Source: Hyphomicrobiales bacterium (GTDB taxonomy: Bacteria; Pseudomonadota; Alphaproteobacteria; Rhizobiales; NORP267). From it: a stretch of DNA of 32,212 nt. The stretch is taken from contig JAJFGZ010000024.1 of NCBI GenBank assembly GCA_021775855.1, forward strand, positions 1-32,212, read 5' to 3'. Made by a program: the position numbers and the translations under genes. Below are positions 8,949 through 16,339 of the stretch, one piece after another. Positions within the stretch are counted from its first letter, which is position 1, and each line of letters starts with the position of its first letter. The notes under the pieces are model-generated. The model was not told the origin of the DNA. It made no database searches and was given only the letters and a program-made list of their open reading frames with translations.

Positions 8949-9126
8949 AATCGCCACGGGCGAGGATGTCGAAGGTTCAACAGAAGACGGCAAGAACTCT
9001 GCCGCCAAGGCGCTCGGCGCGAGGGGGGGCAAGGCTAGAGCGAATAAATTAACACCAGAGCGCCGCAAAGAAATTGCGCAAATGGCGGCGGCTAAGCGGT
9101 GGGGAAAGGCTGATACTAAGAGTTGA
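8881..9126 (+). CDS. Small basic GG..RA..RW-motif protein (IS cargo)
   Basis: 81-aa basic protein opening MPKGPRGEKRPADVIG, similar to a widespread alphaproteobacterial family of small hypothetical proteins, sometimes labelled RNA-binding. The C-terminal half holds GARGGKARANKLTPERRKEI followed by AAAKRW. The same pattern (GG, RA, L, RR, EIA, AA, RW at equal spacing) occurs in residues 9-34 of the P63C protein encoded on the opposite strand. The ATG at 8881 has AAAGGA just upstream. It overlaps the preceding zinc-ribbon frame by 68 bp and converges on the P63C gene with an 11-bp overlap of their 3' ends. Nucleic-acid binding is plausible from its charge but is an inference. Confidence 0.8.
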   Translation: MPKGPRGEKRPADVIGAAIKVAKIATGEDVEGSTEDGKNSAAKALGARGGKARANKLTPERRKEIAQMAAAKRWGKADTKS

Positions 9127-10123
9127 GCGGTAGCTGAAAATTGTCGCCTTCCTTTGGAGCGACTTTATCCAAATTCACCTTGAAATCATCCCATGTGTTT
9201 GCAGCCTTCATGAACATCGTAACCATGTGAACATGTTGGGCCAATAGTGGATGGCCAATATCGTCAGTGAACAATTGATGCAGGCGACCTTTATTGTTAC
9301 CCGATTCAGATTTGGGCATCCTGCTAATCAATTCTTGTCGAAGGCCAGGTGCTATTCGGTCATAGATAAAATCGTTGGTGTAGTGAGCAACAACTTGCGG
9401 TGGATTAATGTGTCTTCCTCTCCATTCCCAGCCTCGTAGACGATAAATCTGTTTGTAAAATTCGTCAGGGAATCGCTTTGCCCATGCAGCTAGCTCTCTC
9501 TGTAAGACAGCCTCAAAGACCTCTTGAAGCGCCATGCGATTGCGAACGTCCTGATAGCCTGTGGCTTCATCTATCAGGGCAATGACACCTGTTTCAGCAA
9601 ATGCATTTTTTATCGCATTTGCAGCAAACACCATTTTTTTATAACGCTTAGGAACGCTACCTTTCTCTATTAGACAATGTTCTCCATAAGCGAGATAAAC
9701 ATCCGCAACTTTGTTAATTAGTGTTGCGTCGTATCCAACGCCTTTTTTCCCTGATCTTGTGCGAAAAAAGATAGGTTTGGTCGACACTTCTAACTCTTTG
9801 TTTATAAAGGATTTTAGTGCTTTTGCTTGCAAAAAAACCGGTAGTTGGTCGACAGTGGAAAGAACACCCGTCCCAGCTTTTGGGGAGCGAGAACGCCCCA
9901 ACGCCTTGAGGAAGGTCGTTTGAGTAATAACACGCCGTTCATCACGTAGAACCGCGCAGGACACCACGTTACCGTCTATTAGAAATTCACCTTCAAAATC
10001 GGCTTCTGGGAGATTCGCAGACCAACGGGATTCTGCCGCTTTCTTTGCAATCTCGGAGCGCCTCTTTGACGATAGGGCTTCGGCTCGTTTTAACCCGCCC
10101 TTGGAACGAAAATTTTCGGTCAT
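9116..10123 (-). CDS. P63C-domain protein (IS cargo)
   Basis: 335-aa protein with a C-terminal P63C domain (about 205-300), a family known mostly from phage and mobile-element proteins of unknown function. Diagnostic text is FPDEFYKQIYRLRGWEW followed by NPPQVVAHYTNDFIYDRIAP and GRLHQLFTDDIGHPLLAQHV. The N-terminus (9-34, GGLKRAEALSSKRRSEIAKK, then ESRW) repeats the motif of the neighbouring 81-aa protein. The middle part has no recognised domain. The ATG at 10123 is chosen; the frame is open to 10225, but the extra 34 residues would be read through the repeat-rich intergenic region. The gene is more AT-rich than the surrounding chromosome, consistent with foreign origin. It is divergent from the transposase across a cluster of ATGCTTGC repeats. 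Confidence 0.85.
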   Translation of the reverse strand: MTENFRSKGGLKRAEALSSKRRSEIAKKAAESRWSANLPEADFEGEFLIDGNVVSCAVLRDERRVITQTTFLKALGRSRSPKAGTGVLSTVDQLPVFLQAKALKSFINKELEVSTKPIFFRTRSGKKGVGYDATLINKVADVYLAYGEHCLIEKGSVPKRYKKMVFAANAIKNAFAETGVIALIDEATGYQDVRNRMALQEVFEAVLQRELAAWAKRFPDEFYKQIYRLRGWEWRGRHINPPQVVAHYTNDFIYDRIAPGLRQELISRMPKSESGNNKGRLHQLFTDDIGHPLLAQHVHMVTMFMKAANTWDDFKVNLDKVAPKEGDNFQLPLNS

Positions 10124-10130
10124 AAACAAT

Positions 10131-10190
10131 CCATGCTTGCTAATATTGATATCCAAGCATATGCTTGCTAAACAATAAATGCAAGCATGG
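10131..10190. promoter_or_regulatory. ATGCTTGC repeat cluster between P63C and transposase genes
   Basis: This AT-rich 60-bp stretch holds four copies of one motif: ATGCTTGCTAA at 10133-10143 and again at 10161-10171 (direct repeat), AAGCAT at 10155-10160, and GCAAGCAT at 10181-10188. CCATGCTTGC (10131-10140) and GCAAGCATGG (10181-10190) form a perfect 10-bp inverted pair, and CAAGCATATGCTTG (10154-10167) is a 14-bp perfect palindrome. A further AAGCAT lies at 10220-10225. The position between divergent genes suits an operator controlling both. The binding protein is unknown; either GG..RW-motif protein of the element is a candidate. Confidence 0.6.
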
Positions 10191-10198
10191 AATAAAAA

Positions 10199-10235
10199 AT
10201 GAACTTTCCGATTGACCCTAAGCATAAAAGTTCAT
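10199..10235. repeat. 9-bp inverted repeat upstream of the transposase start
   Basis: ATGAACTTT (10199-10207) is repeated in reverse complement as AAAGTTCAT (10227-10235), 12 bp before the preferred transposase ATG at 10247. It could form a hairpin in the leader and limit transposase translation, a known control mode in several IS families; here that is only inference. Confidence 0.4.
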
Positions 10236-10246
10236 ATATTAGAGGC

Positions 10247-11137
10247 ATGAATAAATTGCCTCTCAAAACCCGCGTTCAAATCCTCCACATGCTCTGCGAG
10301 GGGTCATCCATGCGGTCGATCTCTCGGGTTTGCGATGTGTCGATCAACACGGTGTCCAAGTTGCTTGTGGACGCGGGCGAGGCTTGCGCCGCGTACCATT
10401 GGGATCATGTTCGCAATGTTCATGCGAAGCGCGTCCAGTGCGACGAAATCTGGTCGTTCTGCTACGCCAAGCAGAAGAACGTGAAAACCGCCAAAGCCGC
10501 ACCGTTTGGCTCTGGCAATGTCTGGACATGGACTGCGCTTGATCCTGATAGCAAGATGATCCTGTCATGGATGGTTGGCGGACGCGATGCAGAGTCGGCG
10601 ATGTTTTTTATTCAAGACCTGAAAGAACGTCTGGCAAATCGCATCCAACTGACCACAGACGGCCACAAGGCATACCTGGATGCCGTTGCCGGGTCGTTTG
10701 CCGATGAGGGCATTGATTACGCGATGCTGGTCAAAATGTACGGCGATGCACCGGACAAGGGACCAGAGCGAAAATACAGCCCAAGCAATTTTAACGGGTC
10801 CAAGAAGAAGCGCATTTCAGGCGATCCAGATATCAAGCATGTCAGCACGTCGCACGTTGAGCGCCAGAACCTGACCATGCGTATGTCGATGCGCCGGTTC
10901 ACGCGATTGACGAACGCCTTTTCAAAGAAGGTCGACAACCACGTCCATGCGCTGTCGCTCTATTTCGTCTGGTACAACTTTTGCCGTATCCACAAGACGC
11001 TTCGCGTCACGCCAGCTATGGCAGCAGGCGTTACAGATACGGTTCGCGATCTGGAATGGGTCGTTGGCTTGATTGACGTCCGTGCGCCGAAACCCGGGCG
11101 GCCAAAGACTTACATAAAGAAAACCCCGCTGACTTGA
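10247..11137 (+). CDS. IS1-family-like DDE transposase
   Basis: DDE transposase of 296 aa counted from the ATG at 10247 (MNKLPLKTRVQIL). The frame is open from an ATG at 10199, which lies inside an inverted repeat. A helix-turn-helix near residues 16-42 (MRSISRVCDVSINTVSKLL) should bind the element ends. Catalytic acids are visible: D66 in VQCDEIWSF, D138 in QLTTDGHKAY and E205 in TSHVERQNLTM. C-terminal VWYNFCRIHKTLRVTPAMAAG is typical of the single-frame IS1-like proteins common in alphaproteobacteria. No frameshift or stop, so it looks functional. The 8-bp target duplication agrees with this family; IS1595, also 8 bp and often cargo-bearing, is the main alternative. Confidence 0.93.
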   Translation: MNKLPLKTRVQILHMLCEGSSMRSISRVCDVSINTVSKLLVDAGEACAAYHWDHVRNVHAKRVQCDEIWSFCYAKQKNVKTAKAAPFGSGNVWTWTALDPDSKMILSWMVGGRDAESAMFFIQDLKERLANRIQLTTDGHKAYLDAVAGSFADEGIDYAMLVKMYGDAPDKGPERKYSPSNFNGSKKKRISGDPDIKHVSTSHVERQNLTMRMSMRRFTRLTNAFSKKVDNHVHALSLYFVWYNFCRIHKTLRVTPAMAAGVTDTVRDLEWVVGLIDVRAPKPGRPKTYIKKTPLT

Positions 11138-11195
11138 ATTATGATATGTTCAGCCCAATCTAAAGTTTTAAGAATCATTAGCTAAGGAGGTTGTG

Positions 11196-11654
11196 ATGAC
11201 TGTTTCTGTTCTCTCAGCCGCCAAGTATTTGGCGATGCGTTCGGACTGGGTACTTTCCAACCTAGAGTTGCAAAAAATCTTATATCTCGCGCACATGTTC
11301 TTTATGGGCAGGCATGACGGCGAGCCGCTTGTCATTGGAAGTTTTGAAGCTTGGGATTACGGGCCGGTACATCCTGACCTGTATCACAAAGCAAAAATAT
11401 TCGGGTCGGATGGAGTGGGGAATATTTTCCATTCAATCTCTGATTTACCAGAAGGGCGAGAACGGGAAATAATTGATGAAGCCTATTTGGCGCTTGGCAA
11501 CGCCGGACCGGGCCGCTTGGTGAATGCAACTCATCGCACAGGTGGAGCGTGGGATCGGAATTACCTACCGGGTGTGCGGTGTTGTGTTATCCCAAATGAA
11601 GATATACTGAGTGAGTATCAAGGCTTGGATAATGCCGCCAAAAAAACAGGGTGA
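11196..11654 (+). CDS. Panacea/SocA-like (DUF4065) putative antitoxin (IS cargo)
   Basis: 152-aa protein with the Panacea domain, the SocA-like fold used by many antitoxins. Typical segments are LSNLELQKILYLAHMFFMG (about 20-38) and IGSFEAWDYGPVHPDLYHKA (about 48-67). The ATG at 11196 has a perfect AGGAGG five bases upstream; the GTG at 11193 is too close to that site. It follows the transposase by 58 bp and overlaps the next gene by 23 bp, the tight coupling expected of a toxin–antitoxin operon. Panacea antitoxins are known to neutralise unrelated toxins, including small membrane-active ones. That this pair is such a system is inference from domain and arrangement. Confidence 0.88.
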   Translation: MTVSVLSAAKYLAMRSDWVLSNLELQKILYLAHMFFMGRHDGEPLVIGSFEAWDYGPVHPDLYHKAKIFGSDGVGNIFHSISDLPEGREREIIDEAYLALGNAGPGRLVNATHRTGGAWDRNYLPGVRCCVIPNEDILSEYQGLDNAAKKTG

Positions 11655-11976
11655 GAAACTGAGAAATTTTGATAGTCTCGTTTCTACTGAGCCGACTAAA
11701 CAAGATAAGCAGATTGAAGAGCTGCAAGAGCATCTCGAAAAAGAGCGAGATGGGAGGAACGAAGATAGATTCGTTTTTATAGTCTGCCTGATATTGTTGC
11801 TGGATGTAGTTTTCTTCACTGTCATGCCGACATTCGGCGGCCCATTAGCGCTGTTGATTCTTGAAATGTTGGTACTCTTACCTCTCGCTAAACGAATGGG
11901 TATGGAGGAGATAGTTCAGATAATGAGCAGCGTCTTAAATCGCCTTGCTGGGAAAGCGGGCGATGGTCCCAAATAG
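11632..11976 (+). CDS. Two-helix membrane protein, candidate toxin partner (IS cargo)
   Basis: 114-aa protein not matched to a named family. A basic start (MPPKKQGEK) leads into a charged, probably coiled-coil stretch (about 22-45, KQDKQIEELQEHLEKERDGR). Two hydrophobic segments follow, about 47-64 (FVFIVCLILLLDVVFFTV) and 71-87 (PLALLILEMLVLLPLAK), then an amphipathic tail. The ATG at 11632 lies inside the 3' end of the Panacea gene (23-bp overlap); a GTG at 11611 is possible but less likely. The stop is 5 bp before the right terminal repeat. Its partner's domain suggests a membrane-targeting toxin held in check by the Panacea protein; a simple accessory or membrane-anchor role cannot be excluded. 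Confidence 0.75.
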   Translation: MPPKKQGEKLRNFDSLVSTEPTKQDKQIEELQEHLEKERDGRNEDRFVFIVCLILLLDVVFFTVMPTFGGPLALLILEMLVLLPLAKRMGMEEIVQIMSSVLNRLAGKAGDGPK

Positions 11977-11981
11977 TCAAA

Positions 11982-12001
11982 TTTCAAACTGAGACACTAC
12001 C
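11982..12001 (-). repeat. Right terminal inverted repeat (IRR)
   Basis: Reverse complement of the left end over 20 of 20 bases. Its outermost bases also supply the last Arg codon and the TAG stop that now end the interrupted dehydrogenase frame. Confidence 0.97.
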
Positions 12002-13049
12002 GGAAATCTTCCTGAGCGATGGCAATCTCGGACAACGGATAGGTTTTGGCGACGATGGGGCGAATTTCTCCGCGCTCAATATAGCTGATGAGATTCTCGA
12101 AAACCTCATCTTCCTGAAATGTGCAACCGAACAGCGTCAAGTCCTTCAGATAGAGTGTGCGCACATCGATTTCAGCAATCGGGCCCGCAATTGCGCCTGC
12201 TGTTGCATATCGTCCGCCGCGACGCAGCAAATCCAGGAAGGTGGGCCACTGCTCACCGGCCACCAGGTCGACCACGACATCGATCTCACTGGCACCAATC
12301 TCGGCGATCAGATCTGCATGGCGGTCGATCACCCGATCAGCGCCCAAAGCAAGGACATCAGCCGCCTTGGAGGACGAGGCAATTGCAATAACAGTCGCGC
12401 CGCGACGCTTGGCTAGCTGAACAGCTGCTGACCCGACACCACCTGAAGCCCCGGTAACCAGAATTTTTTCGGCGCCAACATTTGCCCGATGCAACATATT
12501 CTCGGCGGTGGAGAAGGCGCACGGGATTGACGCAAGTTCGGCGTCCGACCAGTCACAGTCTACCTTGTGGGTCTCGCGCGCAGGAGCGACCGTGAACTGG
12601 GCAAAGCCGCCATCGCATTCAGATCCGATGGTCCAACATTCATAAGGGCGATAGTTCACATAGGTGCGCAACATGTTGCGCACGAGAACGCGCTCCCCGA
12701 TCCGGGCCTTATCAACGCCCTCACCCACGGCAACAATCTGGCCACAGACATCCGCGCCCTGGATACGCGGAAAAGTCAGAGGCGCGCCAGACCAGCTTGC
12801 ATCATCGTCGTCGATTCTGTCGAAACCGTCAGCCCCACCGCTGTTCGTCTCCTCGGTTACTTTCTTCGAATACCATCCAATGCGCGTATTGATATCGGTG
12901 TTGTTCACGCCCGCCGCGGCGTTCTGGATCAGAACCTCCCCTGGCCCGGCAGTGGGTGTTGGCACGTCTTCCCGGTAATGCAGCATTTCGATACCGCCGT
13001 GGCCAACCAGATGTACCGCCGTCATTGTCGTCGGGATGGTACCGCTCAT
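11997..13049 (-). pseudogene. Medium-chain (zinc-type/quinone) dehydrogenase truncated by the IS element
   Basis: Medium-chain dehydrogenase/reductase of the quinone-oxidoreductase/alcohol dehydrogenase group. The N-terminal GroES-like domain (GPGEVLIQNAAAGVNNTDIN, later IQGADVCGQIVAVGEGV) is followed by a Rossmann domain with VTGASGGVGSAAVQLAKRRG (about 195-215). The present frame encodes 350 residues, ending EDFR, where the final Arg and TAG come from the right repeat of the transposon. The natural final 18 residues are stranded at 8552-8607. The lost tail includes the GKLVLIP strand that closes the catalytic domain, so activity may be reduced, though a shortened protein would still be made. 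No operon partners: upstream is a gene-poor stretch. Substrate unknown. Confidence 0.92.
12002..12009. repeat. Right target-site duplication of the IS element
   Basis: GGAAATCT, identical to 8608-8615, directly outside the right terminal repeat. It lies within the dehydrogenase coding sequence (minus-strand AGATTTCC, part of the Glu-Asp-Phe codons). Confidence 0.95.
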
Positions 13050-13623
13050 GCTATCGATCCGCCTGATCTGATGTTTATTGGCACGCCGAAAGTGCTTGCT
13101 ACAGTCTGGTCCAGCCTTATTACATACTTAAAAAGCTACAAGAGACCAAAGCACCCGCCGAATACCAGGTTTATTGCCGCAGAGGGTAATTCCCAAGTCG
13201 CCCAATCTGAACGCGTTATCATCGTTCAAAGCGACAGGAAACGGTTGAGCTTTATCTGTACAACGGAAGAATTGCGCTAAACGCTGGGTGTCATCAGGTG
13301 CGTAAACCGGAAATGTTCCTTCGCGTCGCTTTATCCCGCCGCCGTTACCCTGTGTTTGAACTGATCCACGATGGGCGGTATCATAATCCTGCTGTGTCGG
13401 TGGTGCTGGTCAGGGGAAGATGAACGGAGCCAGGATCGTGCCCTGTCAGCTTTGGGCAGAGCGTAAGGGGCGCCGGTATGGTGTCGATTTTCCTAAATGT
13501 GAACATTCTACCGACAGGGTCGCTGCAATAGGACGGCTTGACTTAAACAAAAACTAGCAGAATAGTCGATAATTCATCGGGCACATTTCTAGGATCGCGT
13601 AAAATCGACAAAACGCGATAGCG
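13050..13623. other. Gene-poor interval
   Basis: About 570 bases with no convincing coding frame, RNA or repeat. The open frames here have no recognisable composition or homology. A 7-bp inverted pair, ATCGCGT (13594-13600) and ACGCGAT (13613-13619), lies just before the next gene and could be a control site, but it is too short to rest on. Confidence 0.6.
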
Positions 13624-13686
13624 ATGAATTTGTTACCTTTTGATCGAGTTTCTTTGTTTGGAAAACGAAAGAATTGGAGCTTTGAA

Positions 13687-14115
13687 ATGCTACAATTTAT
13701 TAACAAAAATCCTATGCTCGGCGGACTATTGGTGGGATTGGCGATCGGTCTGCCGCATCTCGTCTTGCCAACGACCTGGTCGATCTCATTTGCTTCCCTT
13801 ACTCTTGTTTTTATTGCCGGAATCTATGTCGGCTTCGCAATCATCCATGGTCGCGAGCAGGCATTTTTGACAGAGGTAACCACTGCTATTGCCTTTTCGG
13901 CGTTTGCGTTGGTGGGGTTATTTTTCTCTGCTTGGCTTATTCCAATTGCATTGGTCGGTCACGCAATTTGGGATTTATTGCATCATCAAAAATCAAGAAT
14001 GCTGTCAGAAGTGCCGATGTGGTATATACCATTTTGCATTGTTATCGATCTTGTGTTGGCGCTGATCCTGGCACTCGGTTGGAGTGGTTTCGTCTATCCG
14101 ATATTTGCGGTGTAA
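13687..14115 (+). CDS. Small multi-pass membrane protein, DUF6010-like
   Basis: 142-aa hydrophobic protein with about four to five membrane segments. The frame is open from 13624, but the ATG at 13687 follows a TTGGAG stretch at a reasonable distance and gives a more natural N-terminus (MLQFINKNPMLGG). The segment LVGHAIWDLLHH, followed by WYIPFCIVIDLVLAL, resembles the HxxWDxxHH and C-terminal helix of DUF6010 membrane proteins, whose function is unknown. It stands alone, with about 220 bp to the convergent lpxXL gene and a gene-poor stretch upstream. The family assignment is from memory of motifs and is moderate. Confidence 0.7.
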   Translation: MLQFINKNPMLGGLLVGLAIGLPHLVLPTTWSISFASLTLVFIAGIYVGFAIIHGREQAFLTEVTTAIAFSAFALVGLFFSAWLIPIALVGHAIWDLLHHQKSRMLSEVPMWYIPFCIVIDLVLALILALGWSGFVYPIFAV

Positions 14116-14337
14116 TTCGTCTCCCTGGCACCGAATTCGTTCATTCAGTTTTTAACCGGGGTGCCCTTGGACGTCGGTATTACGTTGGTCTTCGCGATGC
14201 GGGCAATTCTGTCAACGATAGAACATAATTTTTCATGAAATATGGCCGCTTACGGGTCATTCATGTCAATTTCTCGCCGACATAAATCGACGCGACGGTC
14301 GGTCAGTTGTTGTCAGACTAGTTTTTTGAAACGGCGG

Positions 14338-15267
14338 TCAATTTCTGGACCCTTCCCAGCGCTTGTGGAACCAAAGCCACTGCCCCGGATATTCCCTGAT
14401 CCAACTCTCGACTATGCCCGTAATCTTGGCTGTCGTTGCTTCGATATCGACTTCGCCGCTGCTATCCCTCGGGATCGAAATTTCCTTGGTGATTTCCATT
14501 CGAAACCGGCCATTCGGGAGACGGATGGTCCGAGCACCGTGGACCGGGCAATCGCACGAGCGGAGCAATTTGGCGAGTAGCGGGTTTGTATAGGCCGGCT
14601 CGCCAAAAAATGGGACCACGATCCCGCGCAGAAATTTCTGATCGACCAGCAATCCGACGTGCTCACCGTTGTGCAAACTGCCCGTCAGACGGTATGCCGC
14701 ACCGGGCCCCGATGCCACCATCCCTTCCATCACCAGGCCGCGCATATCGGACAGTTTCCTGGCGATAAAGCGGTTGTTTGGCATGCGGAAAAGAGATTGA
14801 ACGTTCAACCCGAAGGTCGCCGCGCAGACCGGCAGCAATTCCCAGTTTGCCAGATGTGCGGCAAAAATCAGCGCCGGCTTGCCGTCGTCCCGCAGGTTGA
14901 AAAATTCCTGTTCATTTTTGTAATCGAAACGATCGGGAGAGATGCTATCTTTCTTGAGATCAAATATTTTGTCCAGGTAGACATATTCCGCCGTGGTGCG
15001 GCCAAGATTTTCCCAACTTTCCAGCAAAATTTTCTTCCGCTCTTCTTCAGATTTGTCAGGAAAAGCGCGGCGTAAATTTTCCATGCCCAGGCGATGTCGT
15101 GGCAATAGGGGACCAATTTTCCGGGCGGTATTGCCAGAAAAATTGACCGCTCCTTTGGCGGGGACGAGCCGCAGCAAAGCCATCAGCAGAAACACGCACT
15201 GGGCGATTACCCAATCACGCGCTTCGACTATCGGTCGAAGCCATCTATATCTTTTGTATGAACGCAA
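14338..15267 (-). CDS. lpxXL: LpxXL-type lipid A acyltransferase
   Basis: Membrane-associated lysophospholipid-type acyltransferase of the LpxL/HtrB family, 309 aa. The catalytic HX4E motif is seen in FAAHLANWELLPV, the substrate-facing FRMPNNRFIARKL follows, and VGLLVDQKFLRGIVVPFFGEPAYT is the typical third block. An N-terminal hydrophobic segment (about 19-35) anchors it. It is last in the acpXL cluster, so the likely reaction is transfer of a very long hydroxy-acyl chain from AcpXL to lipid A, as in rhizobia. The frame begins at TTG 15267 directly after an in-frame TAG; the next Met is deep in the membrane segment, so TTG is the best start. The gap to the dehydrogenase gene is 37 bp. Confidence 0.9.
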   Translation of the reverse strand: MRSYKRYRWLRPIVEARDWVIAQCVFLLMALLRLVPAKGAVNFSGNTARKIGPLLPRHRLGMENLRRAFPDKSEEERKKILLESWENLGRTTAEYVYLDKIFDLKKDSISPDRFDYKNEQEFFNLRDDGKPALIFAAHLANWELLPVCAATFGLNVQSLFRMPNNRFIARKLSDMRGLVMEGMVASGPGAAYRLTGSLHNGEHVGLLVDQKFLRGIVVPFFGEPAYTNPLLAKLLRSCDCPVHGARTIRLPNGRFRMEITKEISIPRDSSGEVDIEATTAKITGIVESWIREYPGQWLWFHKRWEGSRN

Positions 15268-15304
15268 CTATCTGGTTCCGGAAACCTGAATTTAAGGGAT
15301 GAAG

Positions 15305-16330
15305 CTACAGCGTTACGACGATCTTCCCGAATACCTTGCGCGATTCAAGGCGTTCAAGTCCAACCCCGATCTCGTCGAGCGAGATTTTGGTGTCGATGAC
15401 CGGATTGGCAATCCCGTCAGCCATTTTATCCAATGATTCCCGGATATTACGAAGATTGCACCCGAAACTGCCAATAAGCCGCAATTGCTGTTGGAACAAT
15501 TGATAGAGATTGATACTTGTAGAAATTCCAGTCGTGGACCCGCAGGTAACCAGCCGTCCGCCACGTTTTAGACAGAACATGCTGCCCGCCCAGGTATCGG
15601 CACCGACATGTTCAAATACCACGTCGACGCCCTTTTTCTTGGTGAGTTTACGCACAACACCCTCGAACCGGTCAGTTTGATAATTGATCGCGTGGTCGGC
15701 ACCAATCGCGAGCGCCTGTTCGACTTTTTCGTCCGTGCCAGCCGTGGTGATTACGGTTGCACCGACTGCCTTGGCCAACTGGATGGCGGCAGTTCCGATG
15801 CCGCTGCCGCCAGCATGGACGAGGATCAATTCATCCTTCTGCAATTTAGCATTGTCGAACAACATGTGCTGGACAGTGCCGTAGGTTACGGGTGCACAGG
15901 CCGCGGTAATGGCATCCACGCCGTCCGGGGCTTTAACAGCAAGGCGCGCGGGAACGTTGATCATTTCCTGGGCAAATCCGTCGATATGGAATCCGAATAC
16001 ACCCTGAACATCTTCGCAAAAATTATCCCGGCCCTCGAGACACGGTTTGCATGTGCCGCATGTTTTTGCCCCGTAGAGCGCGACGATGTCGCCAACCTTC
16101 AGATCCGATACACCTGCGCCGATCGCAATCACTTCGCCAGCGCCTTCAGCGCCAATCGTAATGGGTAGAGTGCGTTTGGCAAATGCCATGCCGCGCCATC
16201 CCCATACATCGATATGGTTGAGCGCGACTGCACCTATCCGAACCTGGACTTCATCGTCGCCAGGCGCTGGTGGCGCCGGAACGTCACAAATTTCGAGCGT
16301 TCGCTCGCCGGTATTTTGAAGTGCTTTCAA
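15305..16330 (-). CDS. Zinc-type dehydrogenase of the acpXL cluster (Adh2XL-like)
   Basis: 341-aa medium-chain dehydrogenase. Four structural-zinc cysteines lie at C91, C94, C97 and C105 (KTCGTCKPCLEGRDNFC). A Rossmann motif is seen in LVHAGGSGIGTAAIQLAKAV. The end, RKVFGKIVVTL, is intact. In rhizobial acpXL–lpxXL loci a dehydrogenase occupies the same place, thought to act as an enoyl- or oxo-reducing step in the very-long-chain acyl cycle. Spacing to the FabG-like gene is 9 bp and to lpxXL 37 bp. It could act as the enoyl reductase of the pathway, since no FabI/FabV is in the cluster; that is inference. Confidence 0.88.
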   Translation of the reverse strand: MKALQNTGERTLEICDVPAPPAPGDDEVQVRIGAVALNHIDVWGWRGMAFAKRTLPITIGAEGAGEVIAIGAGVSDLKVGDIVALYGAKTCGTCKPCLEGRDNFCEDVQGVFGFHIDGFAQEMINVPARLAVKAPDGVDAITAACAPVTYGTVQHMLFDNAKLQKDELILVHAGGSGIGTAAIQLAKAVGATVITTAGTDEKVEQALAIGADHAINYQTDRFEGVVRKLTKKKGVDVVFEHVGADTWAGSMFCLKRGGRLVTCGSTTGISTSINLYQLFQQQLRLIGSFGCNLRNIRESLDKMADGIANPVIDTKISLDEIGVGLERLESRKVFGKIVVTL

Positions 16331-16339
16331 TTTGATGCC

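Larger units (their letters stand above)
8616..12001. mobile_element. Complete 3386-bp IS1-like element with five passenger genes
   Basis: The borders are set by 20-bp perfect terminal inverted repeats (8616-8635 and 11982-12001) and an 8-bp target duplication. One DDE transposase gene (10247-11137) lies in the middle. Cargo left of it: a zinc-ribbon protein, an 81-aa basic protein and a P63C protein. Cargo right of it: a Panacea/SocA-like protein and a small membrane protein. Packing is tight: the first frame opens 10 bp inside the left repeat and the last stop is 5 bp from the right repeat. The element interrupts the 3' end of a medium-chain dehydrogenase gene. A plain IS1-family element of this type would be about 1-1.2 kb, so roughly two thirds is cargo. 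Intact repeats, duplication and transposase suggest recent insertion. Confidence 0.95.

Noticed and set aside
8616..12001. Composite transposon or integrated phage remnant
   Set aside because: Only one transposase and one pair of ends are present, and no phage structural or integrase genes are seen; the P63C and Panacea proteins alone do not make a prophage.
12567..13280. Plus-strand open frame of 237 codons running past the dehydrogenase start
   Set aside because: Mostly antisense to the dehydrogenase frame with clear family motifs; the part beyond 13049 shows no domain or ribosome site.
13594..13619. ATCGCGT/ACGCGAT inverted pair before the small membrane protein
   Set aside because: Only 7-bp arms and no second copy; mentioned under the gene-poor interval but not called as an operator.
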